In this document: positions 1-11,686 of the stretch, piece after piece
How positions within the stretch are numbered: position 1 is the stretch's first letter
Layout: every line of letters starts with the position of its first letter
Source: Planococcus citri
Taxonomy: Eukaryota; Arthropoda; Insecta; Hemiptera; Pseudococcidae
Length of the DNA: 64,000 nt
Direction of reading: 5' to 3'
Assembly (NCBI RefSeq): GCF_950023065.1
Contig: NC_088679.1
Coordinates: 24,180,001 to 24,244,000, forward strand
Made by a program: the position numbers and the translations under genes
The notes under the pieces: model-generated
What the model was told of the DNA's origin: nothing
The model's database searches: none
Seen by the model: only the letters and a program-made list of their open reading frames with translations

Positions 1-600
1 ACGATTATATAAGTACCTGTTGTACATTGTGTTTTGAAATTCATCATCTCGATTTTTTTACGAAGTTCTCATGGAAACCACGAACACCTTTCGTACCCGT
101 AATCACAGAACAGTTTATTGGAAAAGATAAGATGCCTATACAAATACGTGATGTTTCTTGCTTTTTGAGGATATCATAGCTATAGTGTGTTTTCTTATCT
201 CAGAATTCCCATAGCTTCTCGCGTATGTTTCGTTGCACTCGCTTTATCGTGATGATGAAAGGTTCTTTTTTCGACCAGTGATGAGATCATCATTCAGTAT
301 ACAAGTTCATTTGCGGTGTTCAACGGAATTATTATCTTTTGTTAACGCTAGTTCCCCTCAAACCTATTGAAAAGCTTCGTAAAATTCATCTCCTGGGAAG
401 CCATTCGGAATAATGTTTTTTACTCAGTTTTCTCTCGTCTTCAGCGATGGTGGTGATTTAAAATCATACGATTAGATTTAGATTTTTCGTTCAGTTCGCT
501 ATTTTTCGTTGCCTTTCCACTTCGTGTGTCACTTCGCGGTTTTTCTTTTAACGTTTCTAATTTGTTTTCGGTGTTGATTTACAGTGCGAATTCAAGACTT
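1..600. other. Unique AT-rich DNA, no gene seen
   Basis: I see no conserved coding frame, tRNA-like fold or repeat in this stretch. It is T-rich with several TTCG-containing words and leads directly into the 54-bp tandem array. It could be intron or intergenic sequence. Confidence 0.4.
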
Positions 601-762
601 CGTATTTCGTAATAATTTGAGACTTCGTGCTTCGTGGAGATGAATTTTTCAATCCGTATTTCATAACAATTTGAGACTTCGTGCTTCATGGAGATGAATT
701 CTTGAACCCGTATTTCATAACAATTTGAGATTTCGTGCTTCCTGGAGATGAAACTTTCAATC
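601..762. repeat. 54-bp tandem repeat, three copies
   Basis: Three adjacent units begin at 601, 655 and 709, each starting cgtattt and containing gagatttcgtgctt or gagacttcgtgctt. Units two and three differ from unit one at only a few positions. The period is exactly 54 bp, a multiple of three, so the minus strand stays open across the array (827-579) and would read as three 18-residue repeats containing KHEVSNCYEIR-like words. Nothing else supports translation. Immediately after the array the plus strand has GGGTGAGT, which resembles a splice donor, so a plus-strand non-coding exon ending near 764 is possible but unsupported. Confidence 0.85.
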
Positions 763-769
763 TGGGTGA

Positions 770-3600
770 GTTTGAATATTTTTATCAATATTTTTCTAGT
801 GTTTTTTTGCAGGGATTTCGATTTCAAGGATATTGATGAGAAATATTACGAGTTGCTAATTGTTATGTAATTTGTGGCGAAATGGCATTGATTTGATGCA
901 GAACAATGTGGAAATCAAAGAGGAAAAAATTGGCAGTTTTAGGGACAAGCGATGAAAAATTTTCAAAACGAGACTGATTTGTTGAAATAATTTTTTCCCT
1001 ACGAATTTCTGATTTTTCGATGATTTTTATGGACTAAGGGGCTGTGAATCAGCGCGAGACATTCGAAAACTGTGAATTCTACCCACTTGAACGTAAGCTA
1101 TGGCAACCCCAATTATTAATTCCTGAAAAATGAAAATTCGACCATTTTTTTTCTAGATATCCTATTCATGTAAAATTCATTTTCATCGTGTCTTCCAATT
1201 TGGTCATTAAACAATAACACTTCATCTTCATGCTAAAGTCTTGAGACTCGAAGTTTACTATTTTTGGTGGAACGATTCGTTCAAAATACCGAATACCCTC
1301 CCCAATCGTCATTTACGATCACCATATTCTCAAAGCAAATCGCCCAGAAGAAGGAAAAAAACATCTTCGGAAGAACTTTCTCGCTCATCCCCATTTCTTT
1401 TATGAAACTTGAAAAAACACACTTAACGGTTCTAATGAAGTTTAAAAGTGGTATAAAATAATACCTAAATATTCTTTATTATATTTACAAAAGAAAAGTT
1501 GTTTGCTTTTCGATTGTAGCACTATAATGAAAGTTGAAAACCCTATAGAAAAGTAACGAGTATAAAAATTGATCCCAAGAGTGAATTTCGATATCATTTA
1601 TACTCGCCAAGTCCATGTACGAGTACGTTTGTTTATTTTTTTTCTTCGAAAGAACGAATGCCTGTGCGCGAGTATGCGACGACGAGGGTGCACGTGATAC
1701 AGAAGAAAAAAAGGGGGAAACAAAAAAAAAACTACGTGTTTAGATATTGGCAATATGTGTTGCGTATTTGTTTGAATAAACTTCGCACCGGCTGCCTTAA
1801 ATTTTGAATATTGTTCGCAGAAACATATACTTACTGCTTGCGCTCTGTAGAATGAGCAGAAAATAGTCGGAAGATGTTGTTACACATTTTCGAAGATCTT
1901 CTTTTAAAACTTTACGTTTTTTTTCTACATCTTTTGAACGTTACACGATTCGGCGCTTTGAAAGGTGTTACGTATGCGTGAAAAACTCTTCAACTTTATA
2001 GTTATACGAGTACTATGTGTAGATGTACGCGTGTTGAACAGAAATCGTGTAGATACACGATTCGATGTATTCTTAATGTATTTTCTATTTTAAATGTATT
2101 TCAACTGTGTATAAATTGCCCAATTCCAACGAATTCTTCGGTCTAATTGTTTATGACCGGAAGTTAGAAATGGATACGTTTGATTTTTGCATGATTTACT
2201 GGCAGGAATTTTCGAGCTCGTTTTCATTCTACGTTCTCTTTCATTTTACAAATACCTCAATTTGAACGGTTTCTTTGAATGGATATGTAGATAAGTGAAA
2301 TGGGTAACTGGAGTATTCGAATTATTTGATGAAAAACGCGATAGAAGATTTTTCGAATGAGTGTTTCTCTTTGTGAGTTTTTGTGTGAAGTGAAGGTCAA
2401 TTTCGTCTGTTTTTTTATTTCATTCTTGACTTTGCATCGAGTTTATGAAAAATATGGTGTGCTTTTATTTGGAAACTGTAGCTCTCTCTCTCTGTGAGGG
2501 TCACTTTTCGAGTTCAGGGCGAAATTTTTACTTGTTAGAAAGAAATGCTTCATTAAATAGACGATAATTGAGCTAAAATTTCTCGATTGGGGCAAAAATT
2601 TCCATTTTGAGGTAAAAATGGAAATGATTTCAGTTCAGTACGAAATTTCATCCATTGCTAGCGAATATTTCAATATTTTGAATAAATGGGTGTGGGATGA
2701 GGTAAAAATACTAAAAATTTGAAAATTTGAATTTTTTCATTTGCAAGCATTTATTGTTACTTGGCTGTTTTTTTTTAGTGTAAATTTTAGGAACTACGAA
2801 AACTTACCAAATTCAAGAATTTTTGATTTGAGACTGCAAATTTTCTGTCAAAAAACATTATTTGATCCCAAATTTTTTCATATTTTTGGGACATTGCACA
2901 ATACTTTTAGAGCTGAGAGAGTCGATAAGGCCAATGAAATGTTTGCTCCGATTTCGCAAAATTTTACCATTGCTGCTGATAGGAGAAAATCTGTACCTAT
3001 TTAGAGTAATTTTTAAAATATTTGCTTGAAATTTTCAAAGTTGAAAGTTGAACTGTTTCTTGATAGCTCAATAATTTTCAAATGCCACCAAAATTCCGAA
3101 GCTGTAATTTGAAAATCTGAAAATATTTTAAAAGAAACTACGAGTATAATATGCATTTTTATGATATTCTCTACTAAAGTAGGTACGAATGTTCGGTGAT
3201 GAATTCGTGATTCCAGGGGGGGGGGGGGGTAATACAAAGCCCAAAGCCTCCAAAATTTCGGTTGAAATGTTTGGAAATTTAAAATATCATCGTAATATAT
3301 CATTTCGTACGTTTGCTAGAGCGCTGAAAACGAATACCTATGAAATCATTTTTTAAATTCAGCCCTTTCAACGTCTATATTGGCTCCCAAAATTTCCTCA
3401 AAATTGAATAAATCTTGTTTTTGGGAGCGTTTAATATGAACATCAGCTTGTTTTTTTTTTTAGATTCAGCGTCACCTAAAGTCTCCATTGATCACAAAAT
3501 TTCCTGAAAATTGACTTTGACACATGATTCTTACCTCACGATTTTTCCAATTTGCAATAAATTTAGGTAGTAAAAGGAGAATGTTGCATTAGTCGAATCA
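770..3600. other. Unique AT-rich DNA, no gene seen
   Basis: The open frames here are short, overlap on both strands and have low-complexity Phe/Lys/Ile-rich translations. There is a G-tract at about 3,217-3,228. I recognise no transposase motif, RNA gene or long inverted repeat. Confidence 0.4.
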
Positions 3601-3619
3601 GAAAAACGAGTTGACATTC

Positions 3620-3760
3620 ATTCAGAGTGGATCGTGAAAAAAAAGTCTGTGGATTTTGAGCAAAAGCCGAGACTTTTGAGTTGAAATTTTAGCATCGAAG
3701 GTGCCTCTGGAGGAGAGATTTGGGTCTTTGAAGAGAGGGCATTTTCGAAAAAATTGTAGT
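3620..3760 (-). repeat. Interspersed repeat, copy 1 of a three-copy family
   Basis: Read on the minus strand, this block shares order and wording with 19,030-19,160 and more loosely with 24,280-24,420. Shared parts are the segment around cccaaatctctcctccagag, then text near aactcaaaa, then a T-run followed by cacgatccactc. The three copies are diverged. In copies 1 and 2 the block lies beside a ccactgcgttcc-type segment, so it is probably one end of a longer mobile element. Confidence 0.6.
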
Positions 3761-3809
3761 TTTCTGCATCGAGTCAGAATCCGAAACCTTTTTTGAGATT
3801 CTACTGAGC

Positions 3810-4199
3810 GATTGAAAATTTTCAAATCGCTTATTCTTGAGTAATTCGTGTTTTGGAAAATTTTTTATATTCAAATATCTCACATTAATGATGCTAAAAT
3901 ATCGAAAGATGTCATTTATGGACGTGGAGAAGTATTTGGAATGCAGTGGTTCCAATTTTTTGTTCATTTTTGCCAGTTTCAAAAAATTAAAAAGTTGCCA
4001 AAAAGTGATGAAATTTTTCAGTTTTGCAAAACTTGACCAAAACGATCGAAAAATTGGTACCACTGCGTTCCAAAATATCTCTCCAGTTTCAGAAATGATA
4101 TTTTTTGGTGTTTTGGCAGAATTCATGCGAAATATTTGCGAGCAAAAGATTTTCAAAAATGTACCAATTCATCTAAAATTGAGCGATTTTCAAATACCT
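3810..4199. repeat. Imperfect foldback element, about 390 bp
   Basis: The left arm contains ggaatgcagtggttccaatt at 3,938-3,957. The right arm contains the reverse complement, with ccactgcgttcc at 4,060-4,071, which puts the centre near 4,004. Similarity extends outward through the aagatgtcattt region and the tttcaaatcgc/gcgattttcaaa ends, with many mismatches. The overlapping frames found on both strands here are a by-product of this symmetry. A diverged half-copy lies at 18,660-18,890, and a shorter scrap with actactgcgttccaattttt lies at 24,193-24,213. Confidence 0.65.
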
Positions 4200-4215
4200 T
4201 AATTAGATTATATTC

Positions 4216-4382
4216 ATATATGTGAGGGCGCATACGGAAAGGGTCCTTATGACCAAAAAAAAAAAAAAAAAAAAGTTCTCTGAAATTGTCGTAGGAACCC
4301 TTTACAGAGTTCCTACAGCAATTTCAGAGAACTTTTTTTTTTTTGGTCGAATGGACCCTTTTCGTATGCGCCCTCACATATG
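4216..4382. repeat. Hairpin MITE, about 165 bp
   Basis: The arms are almost perfectly complementary. The left arm runs from atatgtgagggcgcatacgg through gggtcc, a poly-A run and agttctctgaaattg. The right arm runs back from caatttcagagaact through a poly-T run and ggaccc to cgtatgcgccctcacatat. The short loop is around 4,300. Arms of about 70 bp and complete symmetry fit a miniature foldback transposable element. A few arm mismatches (ttatgacc versus ttcgacc) suggest modest age. No coding capacity is present. Confidence 0.9.
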
Positions 4383-4389
4383 TATTTAG

Positions 4390-7300
4390 AGAGCTCATGA
4401 AACAAAGTTTGACACAATATTCATTTTTTCATTTTTTGACCAAAATTTTAGGGCTATTATTCCCCTCTCCTCCATTGCAAAATCATGGTAGGAATAATAA
4501 CATGAAGCTGTGTTTCCTAGATTTTTTTTTATCAAGTTCTCAAATTGTAGCTCCAAAATTTTGAAAGCTTTTGAAAATCTCGACTTGGAACTTCTGGAAT
4601 TCTTGGCCAATGTTTTCGAAACGTTTTTCAATGATCTTCAACACCCCTTTTTATTCCAATTGAAATAGTTTAGAGCATGTAACTCAGAATTTGAGCATTC
4701 TGATGAGAAATTTCAACTGCTGAAAAAATTCCTCTCAATCTGGAAAACGTGGAGGGGGGATGTCAATACGTCTCCAGATTATCTAAATATCTGAAAAATT
4801 TGATTGTGTCTACCTGAGTCTGAAAAATTGGAAAATGCCTGAAAACATAATTCCTCTGGAAAACTGGACTCGCAGGTGCAACCTGGAATCTAGAAATTAA
4901 TTGCTCACACGCTGTGAATTTTCAATATGTAGGTACTTCCAAATAATGGCCTAGTAGATGTGAGATAGGATGCATTTTTCGTATTCCTAGATGAAAAAAA
5001 AAAAAAAGGAAATTCGACTTCCAAATCTTACTTTATTCGATTCAAGAATTAATTTGATAAAATCACTCCCAAAAAAAGCAAAAAAAAAAAAAACGAAAAC
5101 AAAACAAACAAAAACAAGAGAATAGACTTTAAACTGATAGACTCGCTCGTAACGATCTCCATTCAACAGAATCATTGAATAAAAAGATATTGCAAGTCTC
5201 TTCATCTCCTCTTCCCTCCCAACAGTGAAATCAAATGTCCTCAGTATCTCGTTACGTCGTAAAATTTCGATAACTTGACGAGTAATAAAGCTCGCCCGAA
5301 TAAGGGAGCAAAGAAAAAAATGCACAGAAGAAGAAAACTTTCAACGCATTATCTTTTTACTATCTTCATACTCGGTGAATTATTTTAAAAGAAAATACAC
5401 CGAGTTATTTGCCACTAAAATTCGCAAAACATTTGTAGTACTGATAAAGACGCGTGCATAAAGTTTTCTTAAAAGTTGAAAACTTGGCTAAGAAGAGTTT
5501 TCATATTTTGAGAATTATTAGTGGCGCGCGTGGTTCAAGAATAACAGAGTGGAGACCGAGGAGAGGGGGTAGAGGGAGGGGGGTAGAAGAAATAAAAAAT
5601 CTGAATTTTCGTGTATACCATAGTGGGAAAGTTAATGAGGAGATTTTTCACCCCTCGAGGTGAAAACCTTGACCATAATTGAAGTGTGGTGTAGTCTCGG
5701 AGCTTTTTTTCCAGGGAGGTTAATTCGTTAGCTTTGAAGTGTTGAAAGTAATTTAGAGAGTATTAAAGTTAGAAATTACTTTGCTTTGATGCATCGTTTG
5801 TTTACATTAATTTGATAAGTAAACGTAAATATTTTGCAGAGAAAATTTAACTCCATCGTCCTAGGTGAAATTTACAACTTTAATTATAAATCCATTTAGA
5901 TGGATTTTTTTCCTCTTACGTCTCGCTAATGCCTTGCCCCAGCAACGACGCAGCGAGCGAGAAGCGCGAAAATCTTGAGAATTTTGTCCCGCGTCTTGTG
6001 ATAATATTATTTTTTCGAAACAATAAGAAAAATTCGCCGAATAATAAAAGATTCCGCCATTCTCGATGATTCAATATAATGAAAGCTGTATTTAACGTCT
6101 TGGGCGTAGTTTTTTTTCCTCTCCATATAATGTATAGAAGATACTTATACTTATATTGGTATTTTATTTTTTATCTAAGGGCGCCAAATCATCAGCAGCG
6201 AAATGTTTTGCATTAATTGTACGTTAGAATTCTTCGACATAATCCCGCAAGTATAAAAACTTTGGAAATTAATTCAAAATAGACCGTTAAGATGCTGCTG
6301 TTGAAAAAAAAAACAGTGAAAAAAAACTCGAGTGAAAAGTTTTTCAAAGAGAAAAATTCCATTAAAGTGGTATTCGCATGAAACCCCGAAAGCGATGTTG
6401 GCTTTAAAAATTAAATTCCTGATTACTAAAATTAGTTACGACTTCGTGGAGTCAACTCATCCGTTAAAGGTTAGGTACATATGAAACATTGAAAAAAAAG
6501 TTCATTTTTAAAGTGATAAAGTAAAGTTTTTTTCTTTTTCTTTGAAGAGACTTTGATGACATAAAAACTGTTTCAGGTTTTATAAATAAGGCAGTATTGT
6601 TAGATTTGACCTTTAGATTTAAAATGGAGGAAAATGCCTTCTGTGGTTTGAAATTTTTCGATTAAAAATTACGAGTGGTTCGAGTCGAAATTGAGTTTTT
6701 ACGACAAATTTATTTGTCTTTGAAATTACTAGGAGTTGTTTTTTTTCTTTTGGGTTGTAAAATTGTTTCGTATTGGAAGATCGAAATGTATATTAATTGT
6801 ATGTACGTATTTGAAATACTGTTTAATTCTATCCAGAAGCGGACGAAGTGATGTGGGGTGGGGTGGGGTGGGACTGAAATTTTCATGAATTTCTGCTAGA
6901 TTTTCCCAATTTTTTTTTACCCCAGACTCGCCCACCAACTCCAAGATTTTTTCAATTAATTGGCTGGAGGTGGTTCGAACAAATTTTGGGAAAGTGAATT
7001 GGAAACGAAATTGTCGAATCATTTTAAATTTTCAAAAACTGTGCTTAGTAAAATAATTGAATTTTTCTATTGATTTTGTTATGTTTTTGGAATTTCTCAA
7101 GTTAATTTTTCCACAAAATGTGTGAAAAGTTGATTTTCATGGCATCAACATTTTCAAATTCAAGCAACAATTTTTAAGAAATCATATCATTTTCGTAGTA
7201 AAGACTCAAGTCGAGGGCAAAAGCTTTCGAAAATTCGCAATTATTCTTCGAAAGTAAAACATTAATTTTGGTAGAAGTCGATTTTTTCATCTCAAATTTC

Positions 7301-7630
7301 GTTCAGAGAAACTTGAAAAATAAATGATTTATAGACGAGCGAAGTGATGGTGAATGCGTTTTGGAAATCTATACCTAATTCAAGAAGTGAATAAATGCAT
7401 AAATTGAAAAATCTGATTTTTCGGTCGATTTTTGAACTTTTCCATGATGTATAAAATCCAGAAATTGCAAATCGATCCTATCACTTAGTGCACTCCTCTC
7501 AACTGTTTCAAATGGTTATCGTAAAATTTCTGGAATGCCAGTTGAAAAGTGAATTTTTGATCAATTTATATATTCCAGGAGGTGTAAAAAATCAAATTTT
7601 CGACGAGGTATCGACTGGTGTGTGTATTAG
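4390..7630. other. Unique AT-rich DNA, no gene seen
   Basis: No frame here looks like a conserved protein. A comparatively GC-rich patch lies at about 5,920-5,985 (cagcaacgacgcagcgagcg), and a short GGGGT tandem lies at about 6,855-6,872. The 5,520-5,660 stretch is purine-rich. No RNA gene or inverted repeat was seen. Confidence 0.4.
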
Positions 7631-7634
7631 GGAT

Positions 7635-8165
7635 GGGGGGATTCGATAAAAAGTTGTGAGAGGACCTCAAAAGACTGTTGGAAGAATTTTGAAACCCCAA
7701 GTTGGACTGTCACTTTTTCACTGGAGTTTCTAATTTTGACATTTGCATCGAAAATTTCAAAAACAGTTTTTTTTAGTAATTTTTTTTCTTTTGTATACTG
7801 ATTGGGTATATTATATCCACTTAAAAGGAATAAGTAAAACCATTTTTGAATTTTTTTTCACTTTTTCAAAGATTTTGCATGATTTGCGAAAATGATACAC
7901 ATAAGTACGATTTTGGACCTATTCAAAAGTTATGTTAAATGTTTTAAAATAGAATAAAATTTCCAAAACGGTCTTCTTACTTCTAAGTTGATATAATTAT
8001 AATCAATCAACTGAATAAAGAATGCTGCAAAAAAAAATTTATTTTGATGTAGCCCTAAATTTCAAAATTTGAAACCCCGGTAAAAAAAGTGATGGTTCAA
8101 GTTGAGAATCCGAAATTTTCCCTAGTCTTTTGAAGTCCACCACAACTTTTTATCAACTCCCCTCT
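7635..8165. repeat. Imperfect palindromic element, about 530 bp
   Basis: The left end (gggggattcgataaaaagtt, then cctcaaaagact, gaaacccc and gtcactttttcactgg) is mirrored on the opposite strand at 8,060-8,165 (aagtgatgg, gaaaccccgg, agtcttttgaagtcc, aactttttatcaactccc). The centre is near 7,900. The arms are clearly diverged and the middle is not symmetrical. It resembles an old non-autonomous DNA transposon; no target duplication is clear. Confidence 0.7.
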
Positions 8166-8599
8166 CCAGTTTCCAAAAAAAGTCCAAGTCAATCTTCTTT
8201 AGTGTGCAGTGTGCACTTTTCACGATGTCTCGATTCGAAAACAATTGTAATTTGATCTTTTCGAAGCTTCCAGGAAATTTTCAAATTACTTCAGAAATTT
8301 CAAATCATTCTGGAAAGTTCAAAAACGTCTAATTGCGATTGTTTCAGAGTCGAGTAATCTTGCCGGTTCCCTCTTCTGTCGGTATGTAGAACTGGTATTT
8401 TGATCATCTGGAATTTTTTTTTGTTCCATACTATTTTGATACTTACGTTAAAAAATTGATAGGTACTATTTATTTTGTGTTACGTTTTTCATGGTGTTTG
8501 TAACGGAAAAAAATGCTAGCTGTAACTCTATTTTTTCTTGTACTGATTTGACAATTACTCGAACACACTTTTCATAAAAAAAATTCACGTTTTCGAGAA

Positions 8600-9005
8600 A
8601 GAAAACTTTGGAATTTTTTTACAATTTTTATCCTAGATTTTGTTGGGGTAATTGCGCCAGTAACTTGCCACCTTATCTCTTCGGTAGGCTGTAATTTCAG
8701 CTTGATAAATATTCAAGATTTCCTCATTCGGAAAGAGTCTTGAAAATAGGGTGCGTTTAAATTGGCGATCAGCCTATAAAAAATTTTACACAAGTTATAA
8801 CAATAAAATGAATGAAAAGCAAAGAAAGTATGGTTACTTGAATAGCACATTTTTGGTCTCCATTTTTTCTAGCTCTAAAATTATATACCTGAAGGATGCT
8901 TTTTCTGTGTCTTCTATTCAAAAAATTTACGTTTTTGAGAAGAAAGATTTAGGAATTTTTTTTACAGTTTTTATTCTAGATTCTATGGGGGTAACTTGGC
9001 CATTT
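8600..9005. repeat. Direct repeat pair, about 60 bp units 340 bp apart
   Basis: The words around 8,590-8,652 (cacgttttcgagaaagaaaa, then tttttatcctagatttt and ggggtaa) recur around 8,927-8,996 (tacgtttttgagaagaaaga, then tttttattctagattct and gggggtaa). A separate 45-bp stretch near 8,810-8,855 (gaaaagcaaagaaagtatgg) recurs at 9,914-9,958 (gaaaagcaaagaaaatatga). These look like remnants of duplicated mobile DNA, but I could not define element ends. Confidence 0.5.
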
Positions 9006-9009
9006 AGAA

Positions 9010-10600
9010 TAATTTTTTATTTTTTTCATTTTACAACATGAATATTATTAACCAAGGTGTGGTATTATCAAGTTAAAGATGTCCTGTTATTTCGTCTGGT
9101 TTTAAAAAATTTGGACAAACAATGTCACATCAATTTTTATCAAGACAACTTGATTACTTTTTAAATATTACCTACTTAAACTGCGAATAAAACATTTGAA
9201 AAATAAACATTTAATACTTATTAGCTACTTAACTGAAAAAAAGTTTTTCAAAAAAACTACTTTTGACTCAAAACTTTCCCCAGTATCAACACTTATCATC
9301 GCAACTACTCAATGCGAAACCAACATCAACATCATCGATATCCCTTCTTCCTCCCTCCCCCAATCGATGAAGCTACTCGCCAAAAAATCTATATCAACAA
9401 GATTATTCAAATCACAACAACTACTTTCACACAGACCTGGGATCTTTAAGAACATCGAAGGCATTCAAATTTTCATTGATAATATGGAATACAATGTGAA
9501 GGTAAAGCATGGTTTATTGTTGTGTGCTGTGCTTATGCGACTTTTAAGCCTGAATTAGCAACAAATCTTGGCCTAAAAGCTCTCCGAAGCTACAGGTCTT
9601 TCCATCCACCTCGTCAAACAACATTAAGTGGGAGTTGAAACCTACTTAACTCACTAACTACATCTTCAAATTCCATTTCTTCATACTTAACTACCGTTAA
9701 ATCTTCATCACCAAAAACATCATTATTACGATATACGATTAATCGAATCACTACAAACATCTCTACTATCGAACTCGGATTATCATCACAACTCAGTACT
9801 TTTAGGTACCTACTCTCTTCCTTGACGAAACAGATGGTAATAAAAGATTTCTAAACACACCATTACTTTTGAATTCAGGTTCCACGAAGGTTCTACCACA
9901 ATTACTAGTTGAGTGAAAAGCAAAGAAAATATGATCACTTGAATAACAAATTTATTTTTTAGTTAAAATGCATAAAGTTATGAAAATTTAAATCTGGGTA
10001 ATCGGATGATTTTGAAGGGTTGTAGGAGTAAGTACCTATAGCTTTCTGAAGTTTTGCTGTTTTATTGATTTCATCCGTTTTCAAGTACTAAATGTAAAAT
10101 AATGACAACGAGTTGAACTTGGAATTGGTAAAAGCTACTATTCTCAGGTTTAAGCAATGTATATATAAAATTTCAACTCATTTAGTTACCGATTAAGCTC
10201 TGCAGCTTTGATTAAATTAGCATTATTTTTTTGTAAGTTGTAGTTCATTATAATATCGATTTTTTCTTACTAATGATAAGAAGATCGATAGTTATCAATA
10301 ATTTTGCTTATGAAAAAAATAGAATAAATAATTAAATAATGATCATGCCCTTTACTTTAAAAAATTGATAAACAATTGCAGTTCAAAATGAGAATTTATA
10401 ACAGCTTTGATTTTTCTCTTTGTTAATACATTGAGATGTTGATCCATGGTTCTGGAATAGAATTTCAAAAAATCTGAAACTTTGTCTTCATAATTAAATT
10501 TGTCATCGTCATCATCTTATAATAAATGAGTGATGAATTGTTTGCAATACAGAGGTGTATTAATTAAAAGTGCTCGTCCAAAAAAATCTCATCTGCAGTT
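9010..10600. other. AT-rich DNA with one unrecognised open frame
   Basis: A plus-strand frame of about 120 codons is open at 9,196-9,558 and is less low-complexity than its surroundings. It has Ser/Leu/Lys-rich sequence and a stretch reading RPGIFKNIEGIQIFIDN. I recognise no family, see no splice-site framework and cannot call it a gene. The rest of the interval holds nothing identifiable. Confidence 0.3.
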
Positions 10601-10601
10601 T

Positions 10602-10823
10602 TCATAACTTTTTGATATCGGAAATAACGTTTACAAATCTGCTGCTGTACACCAGTACCATTAACAAATAATTTATTCGCAGTACACCATTGTAGTGCTC
10701 ATGTGGAAAACACGAGGATGACCACAGCGCCCCAAACTGTTGCACCCAGTTTGGAATGTGCAACATTAAATGTATGTAAATATTGAATTTATAGAAGCTA
10801 TTATTGTACAATTTTCCTGTCAA
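10602..10823 (-). pseudogene. TNP2/DUF4218-like transposase fragment (C-terminal part)
   Basis: The minus-strand frame contains LHIPNWVQ followed by FGALWSSSCFPHEHYNG. This matches the pattern seen in the DUF4218 part of CACTA-type TNP2 transposases and their animal relatives: a Leu-His-Ile/Val word, then FGP/A-hW...S.FP.E..NG. Only a short piece survives. It sits downstream, in the transposase direction, of the fragments at 11,244-11,477 and 11,474-11,686, and all three are on the minus strand, so they are probably one broken element. A plus-strand copia-like piece lies between them. The assignment rests on motif recognition by eye. Confidence 0.6.
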
Positions 10824-10992
10824 GGTAGATAGCTGCTAGCTACAGCTAAACTACCCTTAATACCTTCGCGCCTTCCAACGATAGGTATACTACCCGATAC
10901 TAGTATTGGGGTAGTCCAGGTATCGTTACGCGAGGAACGATTCGACCAGAAAAAAGTCTTTTACTCAGTTGAGTACTGGACGAGCATAATAA

Positions 10993-11015
10993 TGGTTGAT
11001 AAATATATTATCAAC
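10993..11015. repeat. Short hairpin between transposon fragments
   Basis: The sequence ggttgata...tatcaacc forms an 8-bp stem with a short AT loop. It lies in the gap between the TNP2-like and copia-like fragments. It may be part of the copia leader or a TE terminus; no function can be assigned. Confidence 0.4.
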
Positions 11016-11069
11016 CTCGCAATTCGTGATTCGTAATCGTAATTCGTATGACTTCAACCATTATTTTAT

Positions 11070-11255
11070 GTGTTTTCTTTTTCCATCAGAAATATATCCA
11101 ACCACGAAAAATTAAAAGGACATTCCAATTATAAGGTATGGAAATCGATGGTAGAACTAGATCTACGTGCTTTAAATCTGCTACCCTTCATTCAGAGTGA
11201 ATGTGGCACAAGCGTGAATGTGTCTCCAGCTAAGATATGGCTTCTACGTCTTTAA
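11070..11255 (+). pseudogene. Ty1/copia Gag N-terminal fragment
   Basis: The plus-strand frame reads EKLKGHSNYKVWKSMVEL followed by LLPFI. This is the characteristic start of copia-type Gag polyproteins: a K/L-x-G-x-N-Y-x-x-W-K motif, a hydrophobic helix, then a Leu/Trp-x-x-I word. The frame is about 61 codons and ends soon after this motif, so the rest of Gag and all of Pol are missing here. It lies between minus-strand pieces of a TNP2-like transposase, which suggests insertion into that element or recombination of two dead elements. No LTR could be delimited on either side. Confidence 0.6.
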
Positions 11256-11477
11256 TCCAGTCATCTTCTGAAGTATTATGGAGAGAGAAATATTCTTAAT
11301 ACTGCAAATTAGTGCCGACCAGTGTCTTAGATAAGATTTTGGCCATAAACCATCAAGGCAATAGTAGGAATAATATAGCACAAAATTTCTCAGTTTGCTG
11401 GCCTTCCATTTTTTTTCGATGTACAACACTGACCTTAGAGGTCTACGAATCTTACAAGGCGGCCTAATGGCCGTCAA
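11244..11477 (-). pseudogene. TNP2-like transposase fragment (middle part)
   Basis: The minus-strand frame includes IRPPCKIRRPLRS and then KWKASKLRNFVLYYS followed by LDGL and YLRHW. The order fits TNP2-like transposases of animal genomes: Pro-rich IxPP...R.PRS, then WKASE.R.xLLYYS, then L..Y..HW. It overlaps the end of the next upstream fragment by a few bases in another frame, which indicates a frameshift. No complete catalytic domain remains. Confidence 0.65.
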
Positions 11478-11686
11478 TTTTTCATCAAAATTTGTCCGTT
11501 TCCATCCAAGGTACCATGCTTCTGTTGGTATAAAGATTCAAACCACTCTTCTACAAATAACTTTACAATGCCAAGTAACATGAAATGCATGTAATCCGGA
11601 AAAAAGCACTGTGTAACATCAAAATTTGGTAATAACAGTAATACAGATGAGCCCATGCTTCGTTTTTCCAGCCAACTTGTTTTCAT
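11474..11686 (-). pseudogene. TNP2-like transposase fragment (upstream part)
   Basis: The frame contains LLLLPNFDVTQCFFPDYMHF and then MLLGIVKLF. It matches the conserved TNP2-family block in which L...FD.....P.DYMH is followed by LLG.VK. The DYMH motif is the most diagnostic part. It is the upstream neighbour of the 11,244-11,477 fragment on the same strand, and the two are separated by a frame change. Further upstream on the minus strand (about 11,810-12,000) there is open sequence ending at a possible donor, gattaatcggtaagc, which I cannot assign. Confidence 0.65.

Noticed and set aside
9196..9558. 120-codon plus-strand frame as a gene
   Set aside because: Complexity is moderate but no family, start context or splice signals support it; left as an unrecognised frame.
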